Shown: positions 7,273 through 14,999 of the stretch, in pieces
Numbering within the stretch: the first letter of the stretch is position 1
How the letters are laid out: each line of letters opens with the position of its first letter
From: JAWOHX01 sp046484975
Lineage (GTDB): Bacteria > Bacillota > Clostridia > DUPQ01
DNA length: 17,164 nt
Direction of reading: 5' to 3'
NCBI GenBank assembly: GCA_046484975.1
Contig: JAWOHX010000073.1
Coordinates: forward strand, 1-17,164
Notes under the pieces: model-generated
Seen by the model: only the letters and a program-made list of their open reading frames with translations
What the model was told of the DNA's origin: nothing
Databases searched by the model: none
Program-made: the position numbers and the translations under genes

Positions 7273-8136
7273 ATGTATTGTAACAATTGTGGAAAACAGG
7301 TATCCGACCAGGCCAGGTTCTGCCCGGGCTGCGGGCATTCCTTTGACCGGCCTGCTCCGCCAGTAGCTCCGGAACCCTCCGGGTATGCGGTACCCGCAAA
7401 GAAAAAAAAGACGGGGCTCATCGTTGGTTTGTCCCTCCTGGCGGTGATTGTGCTGCTGTTGGTCTGGTTCGTGGGGAAATTCACCTTTCTGGGGCCCAGG
7501 GACCTGGGGGTGCGGTATACTGAGGAGGATTTCCAAAGCGCCATGGAAAAGACCGGTGTGGAGATCACCTTCGATGGCATGAGCCCGGATGAGATGGAGG
7601 AGTACAGGCAGCAGGTCAGGAAAGAGGGGACCAAGAGCAGCATCCATGACTATACCTATGAGTTCTCGGATTACCAGAGGAAAACCTTCGAGCTGACCCC
7701 TTCGGAGGCCACCGCCCTGCTCAACGAGATTGCCCCGGAACTGTGGTGGTTCGACAATCTCCAGGTGAAGGTGATGCCGGACGGCTCCATGGCCGGCTCC
7801 AGCACGGCGGACATAAAACGCCTGAAAGAGGACCTGTACCCGGATGTGGCGGACAGGATCCCCATTCCTCTGCCGGACAAGGTGAACATCTACAGCAAAG
7901 GGGATGTGAGCATCCAGAACAACAGGCTTTCCGGAGACCCGGAGGATTTCCTCATCGGCATGGTCCCCCTGCCTGAACGGTTCATGACCCCGGATGCCGT
8001 CTCTACCATGGAGACATACTTTGAACGGCTCTATACCGTGGTGCCGAACATGGAGATCCATGCCCTTGAATCCAGGAACGGCAATTTCTATTTTGACGGC
8101 ACCATTCCCCAGAAGGTGAATGTGAGCAGGAAATAA
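7273..8136 (+). CDS. Membrane protein with N-terminal zinc ribbon, unknown C-terminal domain
   Basis: The 287-residue protein opens with a zinc ribbon: C3-x2-C6 and C17-x2-C20, the common 'zinc-ribbon' family pattern. A proline-rich linker and a lysine cluster (43-46) follow, then one transmembrane helix (about 47-67). By the positive-inside rule the zinc ribbon is cytoplasmic and residues ~70-287 are outside. That outer domain contains an acidic part (YTEEDF onward, EEYRQQ) and a later DKVNIYSKGDVSI segment; I do not recognise a fold. ATG 7273 follows AAGGGG. The stop overlaps the ribosome site of the radical SAM gene, so the two are an operon. The topology resembles many Clostridia zinc-ribbon sensor or scaffold proteins, but function is unknown. 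Confidence 0.82.
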   Translation: MYCNNCGKQVSDQARFCPGCGHSFDRPAPPVAPEPSGYAVPAKKKKTGLIVGLSLLAVIVLLLVWFVGKFTFLGPRDLGVRYTEEDFQSAMEKTGVEITFDGMSPDEMEEYRQQVRKEGTKSSIHDYTYEFSDYQRKTFELTPSEATALLNEIAPELWWFDNLQVKVMPDGSMAGSSTADIKRLKEDLYPDVADRIPIPLPDKVNIYSKGDVSIQNNRLSGDPEDFLIGMVPLPERFMTPDAVSTMETYFERLYTVVPNMEIHALESRNGNFYFDGTIPQKVNVSRK

Positions 8137-8146
8137 GGAGAGACCG

Positions 8147-9427
8147 TTGCCATACATGAGGATCAACGGGGCAAAGGAGAAGATCCCTCCCTTTCCCCAT
8201 CATAAAACGCATATTTACCTGACGAAAAAATTCTTCCGGGCAAAAAACCTGATGAGCCACGTTGCCATGGAGCATTTCTATACCCTCAAGGAACTCCGAA
8301 GGGTCATCCGCCTCAAGACCTCCCTTCCCCGGACGTTGCTCATCGATCCCACCACCGACTGCAACCTGCGGTGCAGGGGCTGCTGGTCCAACGATTATGA
8401 AAAAGGGGAAAACCTCTCCTTCAAGATACTGGACGACCTGATGGACCAGGCCAGGGAGATGGGGTTGATGACCATCAACTTCTCGGGTGGGGAGCCCCTG
8501 ATGAGGAAGGACGACCTCCTCAAGCTGATTGAAAAGCACAAGGACCTTGCTTTCGGCGCATACACCAACGGGACACTCATCGACGAGGCCTTCGCGGATG
8601 CCATCGCCAGGGCAGGAAACCTGTTGCTCTACATCAGCATCGAGGGGACAAGGGAAGAGACGGATTTCAGGCGGGGCGAGGGGGTCTACGACAAGGTGAT
8701 GAAGGCCATGGACATTCTAAGGGAAAGGGGCATCGCCTTTGGGTTTTCCGCATGCTACCATGCAAAGAACCACCAGACCGTGTCCAGCCGGGAGTTTTTG
8801 GATTTCATGCGGGAGAAGGGCTGCTGGTTCGGCTGGTTGTTCAACTACATCCCCGTGGGCAGTGATGCTGATCTTTCCCTGGTTTGTTCTCCGGAACAAA
8901 GGGCCGATGTGCAGCGGAAGGTGTCCGGGTATTGCCTGGAAAAGGATTACATGGTCATCGATTTCTGGAACAACGGCCATGTGGCTTTCGGCTGTGTGGG
9001 GGGAGGCACCGGGTTTGTGCACATCAACGCCAGGGGGGATGTGGAGCCCTGTGCCTTCTGCCACTATTCGGATTCCAACATCAACGAGGTTTCCCTGCTG
9101 GACGCCCTGAAATCAGATTTTTTCACCGCTTTCCGAAAAGCCCAGCCATTTTCTAAGAATCCGTTCCGGTCCTGCCCCGTCATTGACGTTCCCGGGAAAC
9201 TGGCGGAGGTGGTGCAGAACACCAATGCCCGCTCCACGCACATGAAAAACCCGGAAACCTGTGGGGATCTGGCGCAAAAGACTTCCCCGATGGCAAAGGC
9301 CTGGGAGCCCGTGGCGGAGGAGCTATACCGGAGGAGCCCGAGGAAGATCCGCAGGAATTTCCCGGTTTATCTCAGGTATTATGCATTCCGTAAAAAAATA
9401 TCCGACCAGAGAAGAGAAAAAAGCTGA
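8147..9427 (+). CDS. Radical SAM protein with extra C-terminal cysteines (SPASM-like)
   Basis: The 426-residue enzyme has the radical SAM signature C72-x3-C76-x2-C79 in DCNLRCRGC, which holds a 4Fe-4S cluster that cleaves S-adenosylmethionine, and the GGEP motif (114-117) for SAM binding. Later cysteines C283, C302, C305, C343 and C372, with GDVEPC at 297-302, are laid out like the auxiliary-cluster regions of SPASM or twitch proteins. The start is a TTG at 8147 with AAGGAG ending six bases before it; the next ATG at 8156 would leave an overlong spacing. Its stop overlaps the ATG of the following hydrolase (TGATG), giving translational coupling. The substrate is unknown; no precursor peptide gene for a peptide-modifying role is visible next to it. 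Confidence 0.88.
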   Translation: MPYMRINGAKEKIPPFPHHKTHIYLTKKFFRAKNLMSHVAMEHFYTLKELRRVIRLKTSLPRTLLIDPTTDCNLRCRGCWSNDYEKGENLSFKILDDLMDQAREMGLMTINFSGGEPLMRKDDLLKLIEKHKDLAFGAYTNGTLIDEAFADAIARAGNLLLYISIEGTREETDFRRGEGVYDKVMKAMDILRERGIAFGFSACYHAKNHQTVSSREFLDFMREKGCWFGWLFNYIPVGSDADLSLVCSPEQRADVQRKVSGYCLEKDYMVIDFWNNGHVAFGCVGGGTGFVHINARGDVEPCAFCHYSDSNINEVSLLDALKSDFFTAFRKAQPFSKNPFRSCPVIDVPGKLAEVVQNTNARSTHMKNPETCGDLAQKTSPMAKAWEPVAEELYRRSPRKIRRNFPVYLRYYAFRKKISDQRREKS

Positions 9428-10215
9428 TGTATGCTTCCCGGGTCCTTTTTTCGTCCAACGAGCGGGAGTGGATTGTGTTCATCCACGGGTTTGGTGGAAG
9501 CGCCAGGACCTGGGACAGCCAGGTGGACCTGTATGCAGAGAAATACAATCTTCTGCTGCTGGACCTCCACAAGCCGGAAAACGGGAAGGGAAAACTGGAC
9601 CTGATGACAGTGGCTAGAAGGATCGCCCTGACCATGGAGAACCACGGCATCGAAAAAGCCCATTTCCTCAGCGCTTCCTTTGGTTCCCTGCTGGCCATCG
9701 CCTTCGTGGCCACACATCCGGAGAAAGTGATCTCCATGGTGATGGGGGGAGGCATTGTTTGTTTCAACCTGCGGACTTCCTTGCTGCTGGCCATGGCCAG
9801 GGCGCTGAAGAACATCCTTCCATACATGTGGCTCTACAGGTTCTTTGCATTCATCATCATGCCCCGGAGAAACCACAGGAAATCCCGTGGGATTTTCGTC
9901 AGGGAAGCAAAAAAGCTGGGCCACAGGGAGTTCACCCGCTGGGTGGACCTGATCCCGGAGGCCAAAAAAAGCAAGGGATTCATCCAGACCGTCAACCGTC
10001 TGGCGAATCCACCGGGAATCCTCTATATCATGGGAAGCCAGGACCACCTGTTTCTCCGGGAAGTGGAGAAAAGACCCTTGCGTTCCGCCCTTGTCCACGT
10101 CATCCCGGAGTGCGGGCATGTCTGTTTCATTGAGAAGGCCGCGGAGTTTTCCGCCTTGGCCTGCACATTCTTTTCCGGCTGCAGGGTTTCTTTTCAACCG
10201 GGGAATATGGTATAA
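9427..10215 (+). CDS. Alpha/beta hydrolase with atypical nucleophile elbow
   Basis: The 262-residue protein has the alpha/beta hydrolase layout: HGFGG oxyanion region (20-24), nucleophile serine S84, acid D206 in GSQDH and catalytic H231 in PECGHVCF. The elbow reads S-A-S-F-G, so the first glycine of the usual G-x-S-x-G is serine. No signal peptide is visible. A hydrophobic lid-like part (about 112-146, containing PYMWLYRFFAFIIMP) may touch the membrane or a lipid-like substrate; this is inference. The ATG overlaps the radical SAM stop, and the pair probably act on the same compound. The stop TAA forms part of the -10 box for the next gene. The reaction (esterase, lipase, thioesterase or other) cannot be told. 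Confidence 0.85.
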   Translation: MYASRVLFSSNEREWIVFIHGFGGSARTWDSQVDLYAEKYNLLLLDLHKPENGKGKLDLMTVARRIALTMENHGIEKAHFLSASFGSLLAIAFVATHPEKVISMVMGGGIVCFNLRTSLLLAMARALKNILPYMWLYRFFAFIIMPRRNHRKSRGIFVREAKKLGHREFTRWVDLIPEAKKSKGFIQTVNRLANPPGILYIMGSQDHLFLREVEKRPLRSALVHVIPECGHVCFIEKAAEFSALACTFFSGCRVSFQPGNMV

Positions 10216-10216
10216 T
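10208..10216 (+). promoter_or_regulatory. Extended -10 promoter for the poly-proline membrane protein gene
   Basis: TGGTATAAT is an extended -10 element with a perfect TATAAT (10211-10216). No good -35 box sits 16-18 bp upstream, which extended -10 promoters can tolerate. It overlaps the stop codon of the hydrolase gene, so the next gene has its own promoter as well as possible read-through. Confidence 0.5.
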
Positions 10217-10258
10217 TCGCATTGGAGAGAATGAAGTAAAAACAAAGGGGGAATCCAT

Positions 10259-10939
10259 ATGACGAAAGGCAAACACGGCATCATCCTCGCTGTATTTGCA
10301 GCATTGGCCTATGTTCTTGCGCTGTTCGGCGTATATTTGGGATTGCTGCTGCTCCTTGGATATGTCATCATCGTGGAGAAAAACGACTGGCTGACCCGGC
10401 AGACCCTGACGGCATTGTACCTGAAGCTGACCTTCGACATTGCAACAATCATCATCAGTGGGATTTTCGGAGGAATCGGCGGCTTTTTCAACCTTGTAAG
10501 AGCCTTTGGGGTTGGAGGTTTCTTTGTTTCAGTCGGTGGTATCCTGAGCACCGTGCTGAGCATCATCCTGTTCGTCATCTGCCTGCTGGCCATCCTGAAG
10601 GTCGCCAAGGAGAAGGATTTCACGCTACCTGTATTGAGCGGACTTGCTGACAAAAGCATGGGGGTGTTCAAGCCAAAGGAAATAAAACCCAAACCGGAAC
10701 CAAAACCCGTGCCACCGCCACCGCCGCCACCGCCACCTCCTTCACCCAAACCGGCCCCGGCACCCAGACCTGAGCCAAGGCCCGCACCACCACCGCCACC
10801 ACCGCCACCACCGCCACCACCGCCACCGCCACCACCACCACCGCCGCCACCCAAAGTGGAGAATCCCGAGTGGGTATGCTCCTGCGGCACCAGCAACAAG
10901 GGTAAATTCTGTTCTTCCTGCGGGTCGCCAAGATCCTAA
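10259..10939 (+). CDS. Membrane protein with two poly-proline tracts and a C-terminal zinc ribbon
   Basis: The 226-residue protein starts after AAAGGGGG. Hydrophobic segments lie at about 7-38, 57-80 and 85-113, the middle part being glycine-rich (GGIGGFF, GVGGFF). A Lys/Pro/Glu linker leads to ten prolines (152-161), a mixed spacer (PAPAPRPEP) and 22 prolines in a row (177-198). The end is a zinc ribbon with C207, C209, C218 and C221 (CSCG ... KFCSSCG), the form often found at the end of Bacillota SPFH-type membrane scaffolds. The tracts would form a stiff polyproline II rod lifting the zinc ribbon away from the membrane. Such runs stall ribosomes and need EF-P. It may be a relative of the zinc-ribbon protein at 7273, with the ribbon at the opposite end. 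Function unknown. Confidence 0.8.
   Translation: MTKGKHGIILAVFAALAYVLALFGVYLGLLLLLGYVIIVEKNDWLTRQTLTALYLKLTFDIATIIISGIFGGIGGFFNLVRAFGVGGFFVSVGGILSTVLSIILFVICLLAILKVAKEKDFTLPVLSGLADKSMGVFKPKEIKPKPEPKPVPPPPPPPPPPSPKPAPAPRPEPRPAPPPPPPPPPPPPPPPPPPPPPPKVENPEWVCSCGTSNKGKFCSSCGSPRS
10712..10741 (+). repeat. Trinucleotide CCN repeat, 10 proline codons
   Basis: Ten consecutive proline codons, mainly CCA and CCG with one final pair of CCT. This is an imperfect trinucleotide array prone to slippage in steps of one codon. Confidence 0.9.
10787..10852 (+). repeat. Trinucleotide CCN repeat, 22 proline codons
   Basis: Twenty-two consecutive proline codons, alternating CCA and CCG with a closing CCC. Length changes would stay in frame and alter only the rod length between membrane part and zinc ribbon. 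Read length or assembly could also have misjudged the count. Confidence 0.9.
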
Positions 10940-10963
10940 GGCAAGACAACCATCATTGAAAAG

Positions 10964-10986
10964 AGCTGAACACTTTCAGCTTTTTT
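10964..10986 (+). terminator. Intrinsic terminator after the poly-proline gene
   Basis: A perfect 7-bp stem AGCTGAA (10964-10970) / TTCAGCT (10975-10981) with a CACT loop runs straight into six T residues (10981-10986). An AAAAG stretch before the stem pairs partly with the T-run. It ends 15 bp before the next start codon. Confidence 0.8.
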
Positions 10987-11001
10987 CATGGAAAGGCTCA
11001 T

Positions 11002-12099
11002 ATGGATAAAGAAAAAGCCGTCAAACAGATCCGGGACCATTTCATCAGGACCGTGAGCCGTGACAAAGGCATCCGGAATGCCTATTACTATGTATGCTCC
11101 AGAAAGCAGGACATCGACCTGAAAATGGCCTGGGGAAAGACCGGGGATTTCCCTGCGGATTCCGACCAGCCCTATTTCATCGCCAGCATCGGAAAACTCT
11201 TCACAGCGGTGCTGGCGGGCATTCTCACGGAGAAAGCCGGCCTCTCTTTTGATGATCCCGTCTCCAGCCATCTGGAGGAGTCCATTCTCAAAGGGCTCCA
11301 TGTTTTCAAGGGCAAGGATTACTCCGGGGAAATCAAGATCAGTCAGCTGCTGAACCATACCTCCGGCCTTCCCGACTATTTCGAGGACCGGCCAAAGAAT
11401 GGGAAACCCATGCTGGAGCTCATCAAGGAGGAGCCGAACAGGGCCTACGGCCCCGTGGGACTGGTGAACTGGTCAAAGGAGAACCTTGTGCCGCATTTTC
11501 CCCCGGGAAAAGGCTTTCATTACTCGGACACAGGCTATCAGCTGCTGGGGCTGGTCCTGGAGAAGGTGGCCGGCATGCCCCTGCACCAGGCCATGGAGCA
11601 GCATATCTTCAAGCCCCTGGGCATGAAGAACACCTTCCTCTATCATGATTTTTCAAATCTGGACAAGCTGGAAAAACCGGTGGCAAACGTGTTCTTGAAG
11701 GACCTGGATGTGACCCGCTACGGCATCCTGCTGGACGATTACGCGGGAGGGGGAGTCGTTGGAACTTCGGAGGACCTGTTGAAATTCATCCGGTGCCTGG
11801 TGCACCATATCCTGTTGAAGAAGGAAACCTTCCAGAAAATGCAAGGCTGGGTCAGGCATACTGGATGGAAATTCATGGGGATAGATTACGGCTACGGACT
11901 GATGCGATTCAAGACCATCCCCTTGCTGATGCCCCGAAAATACATCATGTGGGGGAACATGGGCTCCATCGGTTCGGTATTGTTGTACCATCCCGATACC
12001 CAGACATATTTCATCGGATGCCTCAACCAGTTCCGGAGCACAAGGAAAATGGTCCGCATCGTCCTGCGGTCCGTTGACATCATCCTGAAGAATCAATAG
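11002..12099 (+). CDS. Serine hydrolase, beta-lactamase (class C) / penicillin-binding-protein-like family
   Basis: The 365-residue protein belongs to the serine hydrolase family that includes class C beta-lactamases, D-alanyl-D-alanine peptidases and esterases such as EstB. The S-x-x-K motif is S62-I-G-K65 in IASIGKLF; the second motif Y-x-N appears as Y174-S-D176; HTSGLPDY at 119-126 is the usual family segment. A late HTG at about 290 may fill the third (KTG-like) motif. There is no signal peptide, so it is likely a cytoplasmic esterase, not a resistance enzyme. ATG 11002 follows GGAAAGG. No promoter fits in the 15 bp after the upstream terminator, so expression may depend on read-through. 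Its last 7 bp overlap the convergent dctM end. Confidence 0.87.
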   Translation: MDKEKAVKQIRDHFIRTVSRDKGIRNAYYYVCSRKQDIDLKMAWGKTGDFPADSDQPYFIASIGKLFTAVLAGILTEKAGLSFDDPVSSHLEESILKGLHVFKGKDYSGEIKISQLLNHTSGLPDYFEDRPKNGKPMLELIKEEPNRAYGPVGLVNWSKENLVPHFPPGKGFHYSDTGYQLLGLVLEKVAGMPLHQAMEQHIFKPLGMKNTFLYHDFSNLDKLEKPVANVFLKDLDVTRYGILLDDYAGGGVVGTSEDLLKFIRCLVHHILLKKETFQKMQGWVRHTGWKFMGIDYGYGLMRFKTIPLLMPRKYIMWGNMGSIGSVLLYHPDTQTYFIGCLNQFRSTRKMVRIVLRSVDIILKNQ

Positions 12100-13403
12100 C
12101 GAAGGAGATTGGGGAGGAAGGTCACAATCCCCGGGAACAGAATCAGCAAAGCAAGGCATACCACCAGGGCAATCAGGAAGGGCCAGATCCCTTTGTAAAT
12201 GGTTTCCAGGGGTATGTCTTTTGCGATGCCCTTGACAATGAACACGTTCATGCCCACGGGAGGCGTGATGACTCCCATGGCCACCACCATGACAATGATG
12301 ACCCCGAACCATATGGGGTCGTAGTTCAGCACGTTCACGGCCACGGGGAAGAATATGGGGATGGTCAGCAGGACAAGGGCCAGGGCGTCGATGAAGCAGC
12401 CCAGGACGAAATAGATCAAAAGGATGATTCCCATCACCACGAAGGGAGGCAGGGCCAGCCCGGATGCCCAGTTGGCCAGTTCAAAGGGCAGCCGGCTGAC
12501 TGCGATGAATTTGCCAAAGACCATGGCTCCTCCAATCATGAGCATGATCATGGCGCCTGTCCGGGTGGTGTCGAAAAGGGACTGCTTGAATCCTTTCCAG
12601 TTGATCCGCTTTTCAAGAAGGGAAACCAGGAGGATGCTGCCCGCACCCACCGCACCGGCTTCACTGGGGGTGAAGAACCCCAGGAAAAGGCCTCCAAGGC
12701 TGATGGAGAAGATGACCATGCTTTCCCAGAGGCCTCCCTTGAGGGAGCCGAGCCTTTCCTTCCAGTTCGCTTTTTCGCCTGCGGGTCCCAGGGAAGGATT
12801 GACTTTGACAAGTATGCGGATGGTCAGCATATAGAATACCATGAGGATCAGCCCCGGGACGATCCCGGCGATGAAGAGCTTGCCCACGGATTGCTCGGTG
12901 GCAATGCCGTAGACGATGAAGATGACGCTGGGGGGGATGAGCACCCCGAGGGCTCCCCCCGCGGACACGCTGGCCGTGGAAAGGGAATCGCTGTATTTGT
13001 ATTTGCGCATCTCCGGAAGGGCGATGGCGCCCATGGTGGCGGCTGTTGCAGTGTTGGAGCCGCAGATGGCACCAAAGAGGGCACAGGCCGCCTGGGTGGC
13101 GATGGCAAGGCCGCCAGGCCTGTGTCCGGTCATCTTGTATGCGAAATTGTAGAGGCTTGCGCCGATGCCGGAATGATAGGCAATGAAGCCCATCCATACG
13201 AACATGAGGATGACGCTGAGGGAGTAGGATGAAAAGGTGGCATAGATTTCTGCGGCCACCATGCTGAAAGCGGCCTGGGGGGATACCAGGATGGCGAATC
13301 CCAGGAATCCTACTGTGAGCATGGCGTAGGAGATGGGGATCTTGATGGCGATCATGAGCAGGAAGACAACAATTCCCAGGATGCCGATGATTTCAGGCGC
13401 CAT
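12093..13403 (-). CDS. dctM: TRAP transporter large permease subunit DctM
   Basis: The 436-residue, highly hydrophobic protein carries the hallmarks of the large TRAP membrane subunit: FGAICGSNTATAATMG, GALGVLIPPSVIFIVYG and MGVITPPVGMNVFIVKG. About 12 membrane segments are expected. It uses the sodium gradient to import the ligand handed over by DctP. Length is typical (about 425-440). ATG 13403 overlaps the end of dctQ by 11 bp, so the two are translationally coupled. The stop TGA (12095-12093) falls inside the end of the convergent serine hydrolase gene. Confidence 0.95.
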   Translation of the reverse strand: MAPEIIGILGIVVFLLMIAIKIPISYAMLTVGFLGFAILVSPQAAFSMVAAEIYATFSSYSLSVILMFVWMGFIAYHSGIGASLYNFAYKMTGHRPGGLAIATQAACALFGAICGSNTATAATMGAIALPEMRKYKYSDSLSTASVSAGGALGVLIPPSVIFIVYGIATEQSVGKLFIAGIVPGLILMVFYMLTIRILVKVNPSLGPAGEKANWKERLGSLKGGLWESMVIFSISLGGLFLGFFTPSEAGAVGAGSILLVSLLEKRINWKGFKQSLFDTTRTGAMIMLMIGGAMVFGKFIAVSRLPFELANWASGLALPPFVVMGIILLIYFVLGCFIDALALVLLTIPIFFPVAVNVLNYDPIWFGVIIVMVVAMGVITPPVGMNVFIVKGIAKDIPLETIYKGIWPFLIALVVCLALLILFPGIVTFLPNLLRY

Positions 13404-13887
13404 GCTTCACCGCCTTCAACAAGCTGCTCACCGCCTGGAGCAGCACCACCAGGGCCAGCAGGCCCAGGCCGATGCCGGTGATATGGATGAAGATGCTGAT
13501 GGGCGTCTGGGTTGTAAGGGAAACCTGGCCTGCTGAGGCGACCCTGGAGGCATACCCCATGATATTGTATGAAAACAGGGCCATCATGATGAAAATGAAT
13601 CCCTTGGTCACTGTTTCCAGGATGGCTTTCCTCCTGTCCGACATTTTGTCGACGAAGATGCCCACGGAAATGTGGAAATCGATGTATGCGCAATGGGACA
13701 AGGCAAGGGCCACCGCCACCGCCGTCAGGAACCCCACGTATTCATAAGTCCCGACGATGGGGCTTTTGAAAATGTTTTTCAGAAGGATGTTGGATACCAT
13801 GAGCAGCATGACCAGGAAGATACCCAGTCCCGCGAGGATATCCGCTCCTTTGGTGAGTGTTTGGACGGCCTTGTCGAATTTCTCCAT
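13393..13887 (-). CDS. dctQ: TRAP transporter small permease subunit DctQ
   Basis: The 164-residue protein has four hydrophobic helices (about 16-35, 47-67, 90-110, 130-155) and the family pattern GTYEYVGFLTAVAVALALSH followed by the IDFHISVG segment. It forms the membrane complex with DctM. ATG 13887 lies 5 bp after the dctP stop with AGAAGG in the gap region. Gene order P-Q-M is the common one. Confidence 0.93.
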   Translation of the reverse strand: MEKFDKAVQTLTKGADILAGLGIFLVMLLMVSNILLKNIFKSPIVGTYEYVGFLTAVAVALALSHCAYIDFHISVGIFVDKMSDRRKAILETVTKGFIFIMMALFSYNIMGYASRVASAGQVSLTTQTPISIFIHITGIGLGLLALVVLLQAVSSLLKAVKHGA

Positions 13888-13892
13888 GCCTT

Positions 13893-14927
13893 CTACCTGT
13901 AGATCCCGTTGTATGTGTCCGCAAGGTCCAGGACCGTCTGCACGATTTGTGCACCGTCATGTCCCTTGGTGGTGATTTCCACCTTGTAGTTTTCCAGCAT
14001 GACGGAGACTTTCTCCTTCCAGCGGGCTTGTTCCGCCGCGCTGAGCTCAATGATCTCCATGTTCTGGGTTTCTTCTATCCAGGTGAGGGCATCCGCATTC
14101 TGTACGTCCCATAGACCGACCGCGGTTTCCTCATAGACCCTTGCGGTGACATCAAGGACGATTTTCTGCAGTTCCTCGGGTAGTGCGTCCCATTTCTGGT
14201 TGTTCACGTTGATGAAGAACAGGGTGTTGTACAGGAAGGGTGTCAGGGTGATGTAGCTGGTGACCTCGGCTTGCCTCCAGCCCTTGAGCACCTCAATGGG
14301 GGAAAGGTTTCCGCTGATGGCTCCCCTGGAGAGGGCCTCGTAGGCTTCGCCCTGGCTCATGGCATTGGGGTTGGCATTGAGCAATTCCAAAACCTTCACG
14401 CTGATGCCTGTGGCCCTGATTTCCATGTTCCGAAGATCCTCAAGGATTCTGACCGGTGTCTTGGTGAACAGGTCGCCAGGGCCTGTGGCAAACACCATGA
14501 GAAGCTTGGTGTCCTGGACTCCGGCGGGATTCATGGCCTGGATTCCTTCCCAGGCCACCTTGCTGGCAACGCTGGAGTTGTTGTAGACGACCCCCGGAAG
14601 CTCAAAGACTTCCAGGACGGGGAAGCGTCCCCGTGTATATGCAAAACAGGAAAGGCCCATGTCCGCCACGCCGTCCACCACTCCGCCGTAGATGGCGGGG
14701 GCTCCAAGGAGGGTTTCCCCCGGATAACTGGTAATCTTGACCTTGCCGTCGGTGGCTTCCTCGATCTCGCTGATCCACTGGGTCAGCAATACCGTCTCCG
14801 CGGGATGGGTGCCGGGGAAGAAGTGGGCGAGCCTGAATTCATACACGTCGGATTTCTGTGCGCATCCGCCAAGGAGCGCAAACACAAGGACCATGGCCAA
14901 CAAGACAACAAATGATTTTTTAAGCAT
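13893..14927 (-). CDS. dctP: TRAP transporter substrate-binding lipoprotein DctP
   Basis: The 344-residue protein captures the substrate outside the membrane and delivers it to DctQM. A lipoprotein signal ends in LGGC with the acylated cysteine C22. DctP-family features include LAHFFPGTHP, GVVDGVADMG and R171 in MEIRATG, the arginine that usually salt-bridges the carboxylate of the ligand. The ligand is therefore probably an organic acid, but its identity cannot be read. ATG 14927 follows AGGGGG; an in-frame ATG at 14996 would add 23 residues ahead of the signal peptide and is rejected. A strong promoter lies at 15061-15089, leaving a leader of about 125 nt. Confidence 0.93.
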   Translation of the reverse strand: MLKKSFVVLLAMVLVFALLGGCAQKSDVYEFRLAHFFPGTHPAETVLLTQWISEIEEATDGKVKITSYPGETLLGAPAIYGGVVDGVADMGLSCFAYTRGRFPVLEVFELPGVVYNNSSVASKVAWEGIQAMNPAGVQDTKLLMVFATGPGDLFTKTPVRILEDLRNMEIRATGISVKVLELLNANPNAMSQGEAYEALSRGAISGNLSPIEVLKGWRQAEVTSYITLTPFLYNTLFFINVNNQKWDALPEELQKIVLDVTARVYEETAVGLWDVQNADALTWIEETQNMEIIELSAAEQARWKEKVSVMLENYKVEITTKGHDGAQIVQTVLDLADTYNGIYR

Positions 14928-14999
14928 AAAAATACCCCCTAGATTTTCGGGAGCGCAGGAAACCATACACTCCATACTACCATTCTTCGATTCCACCTG

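Noticed and set aside
10712..10852. Possible CRISPR or other spaced-repeat array
   Set aside because: The repeats are contiguous trinucleotides in a coding frame, with no spacers and no cas genes.
10309..10899. Minus-strand frame with long poly-glycine runs
   Set aside because: This is the antisense reading of the CCN proline repeat, with no ribosome site or promoter.
14271..14915. 214-codon plus-strand frame opposite dctP
   Set aside because: Shadow of the dctP gene; DctP family features and lipobox support the minus strand.
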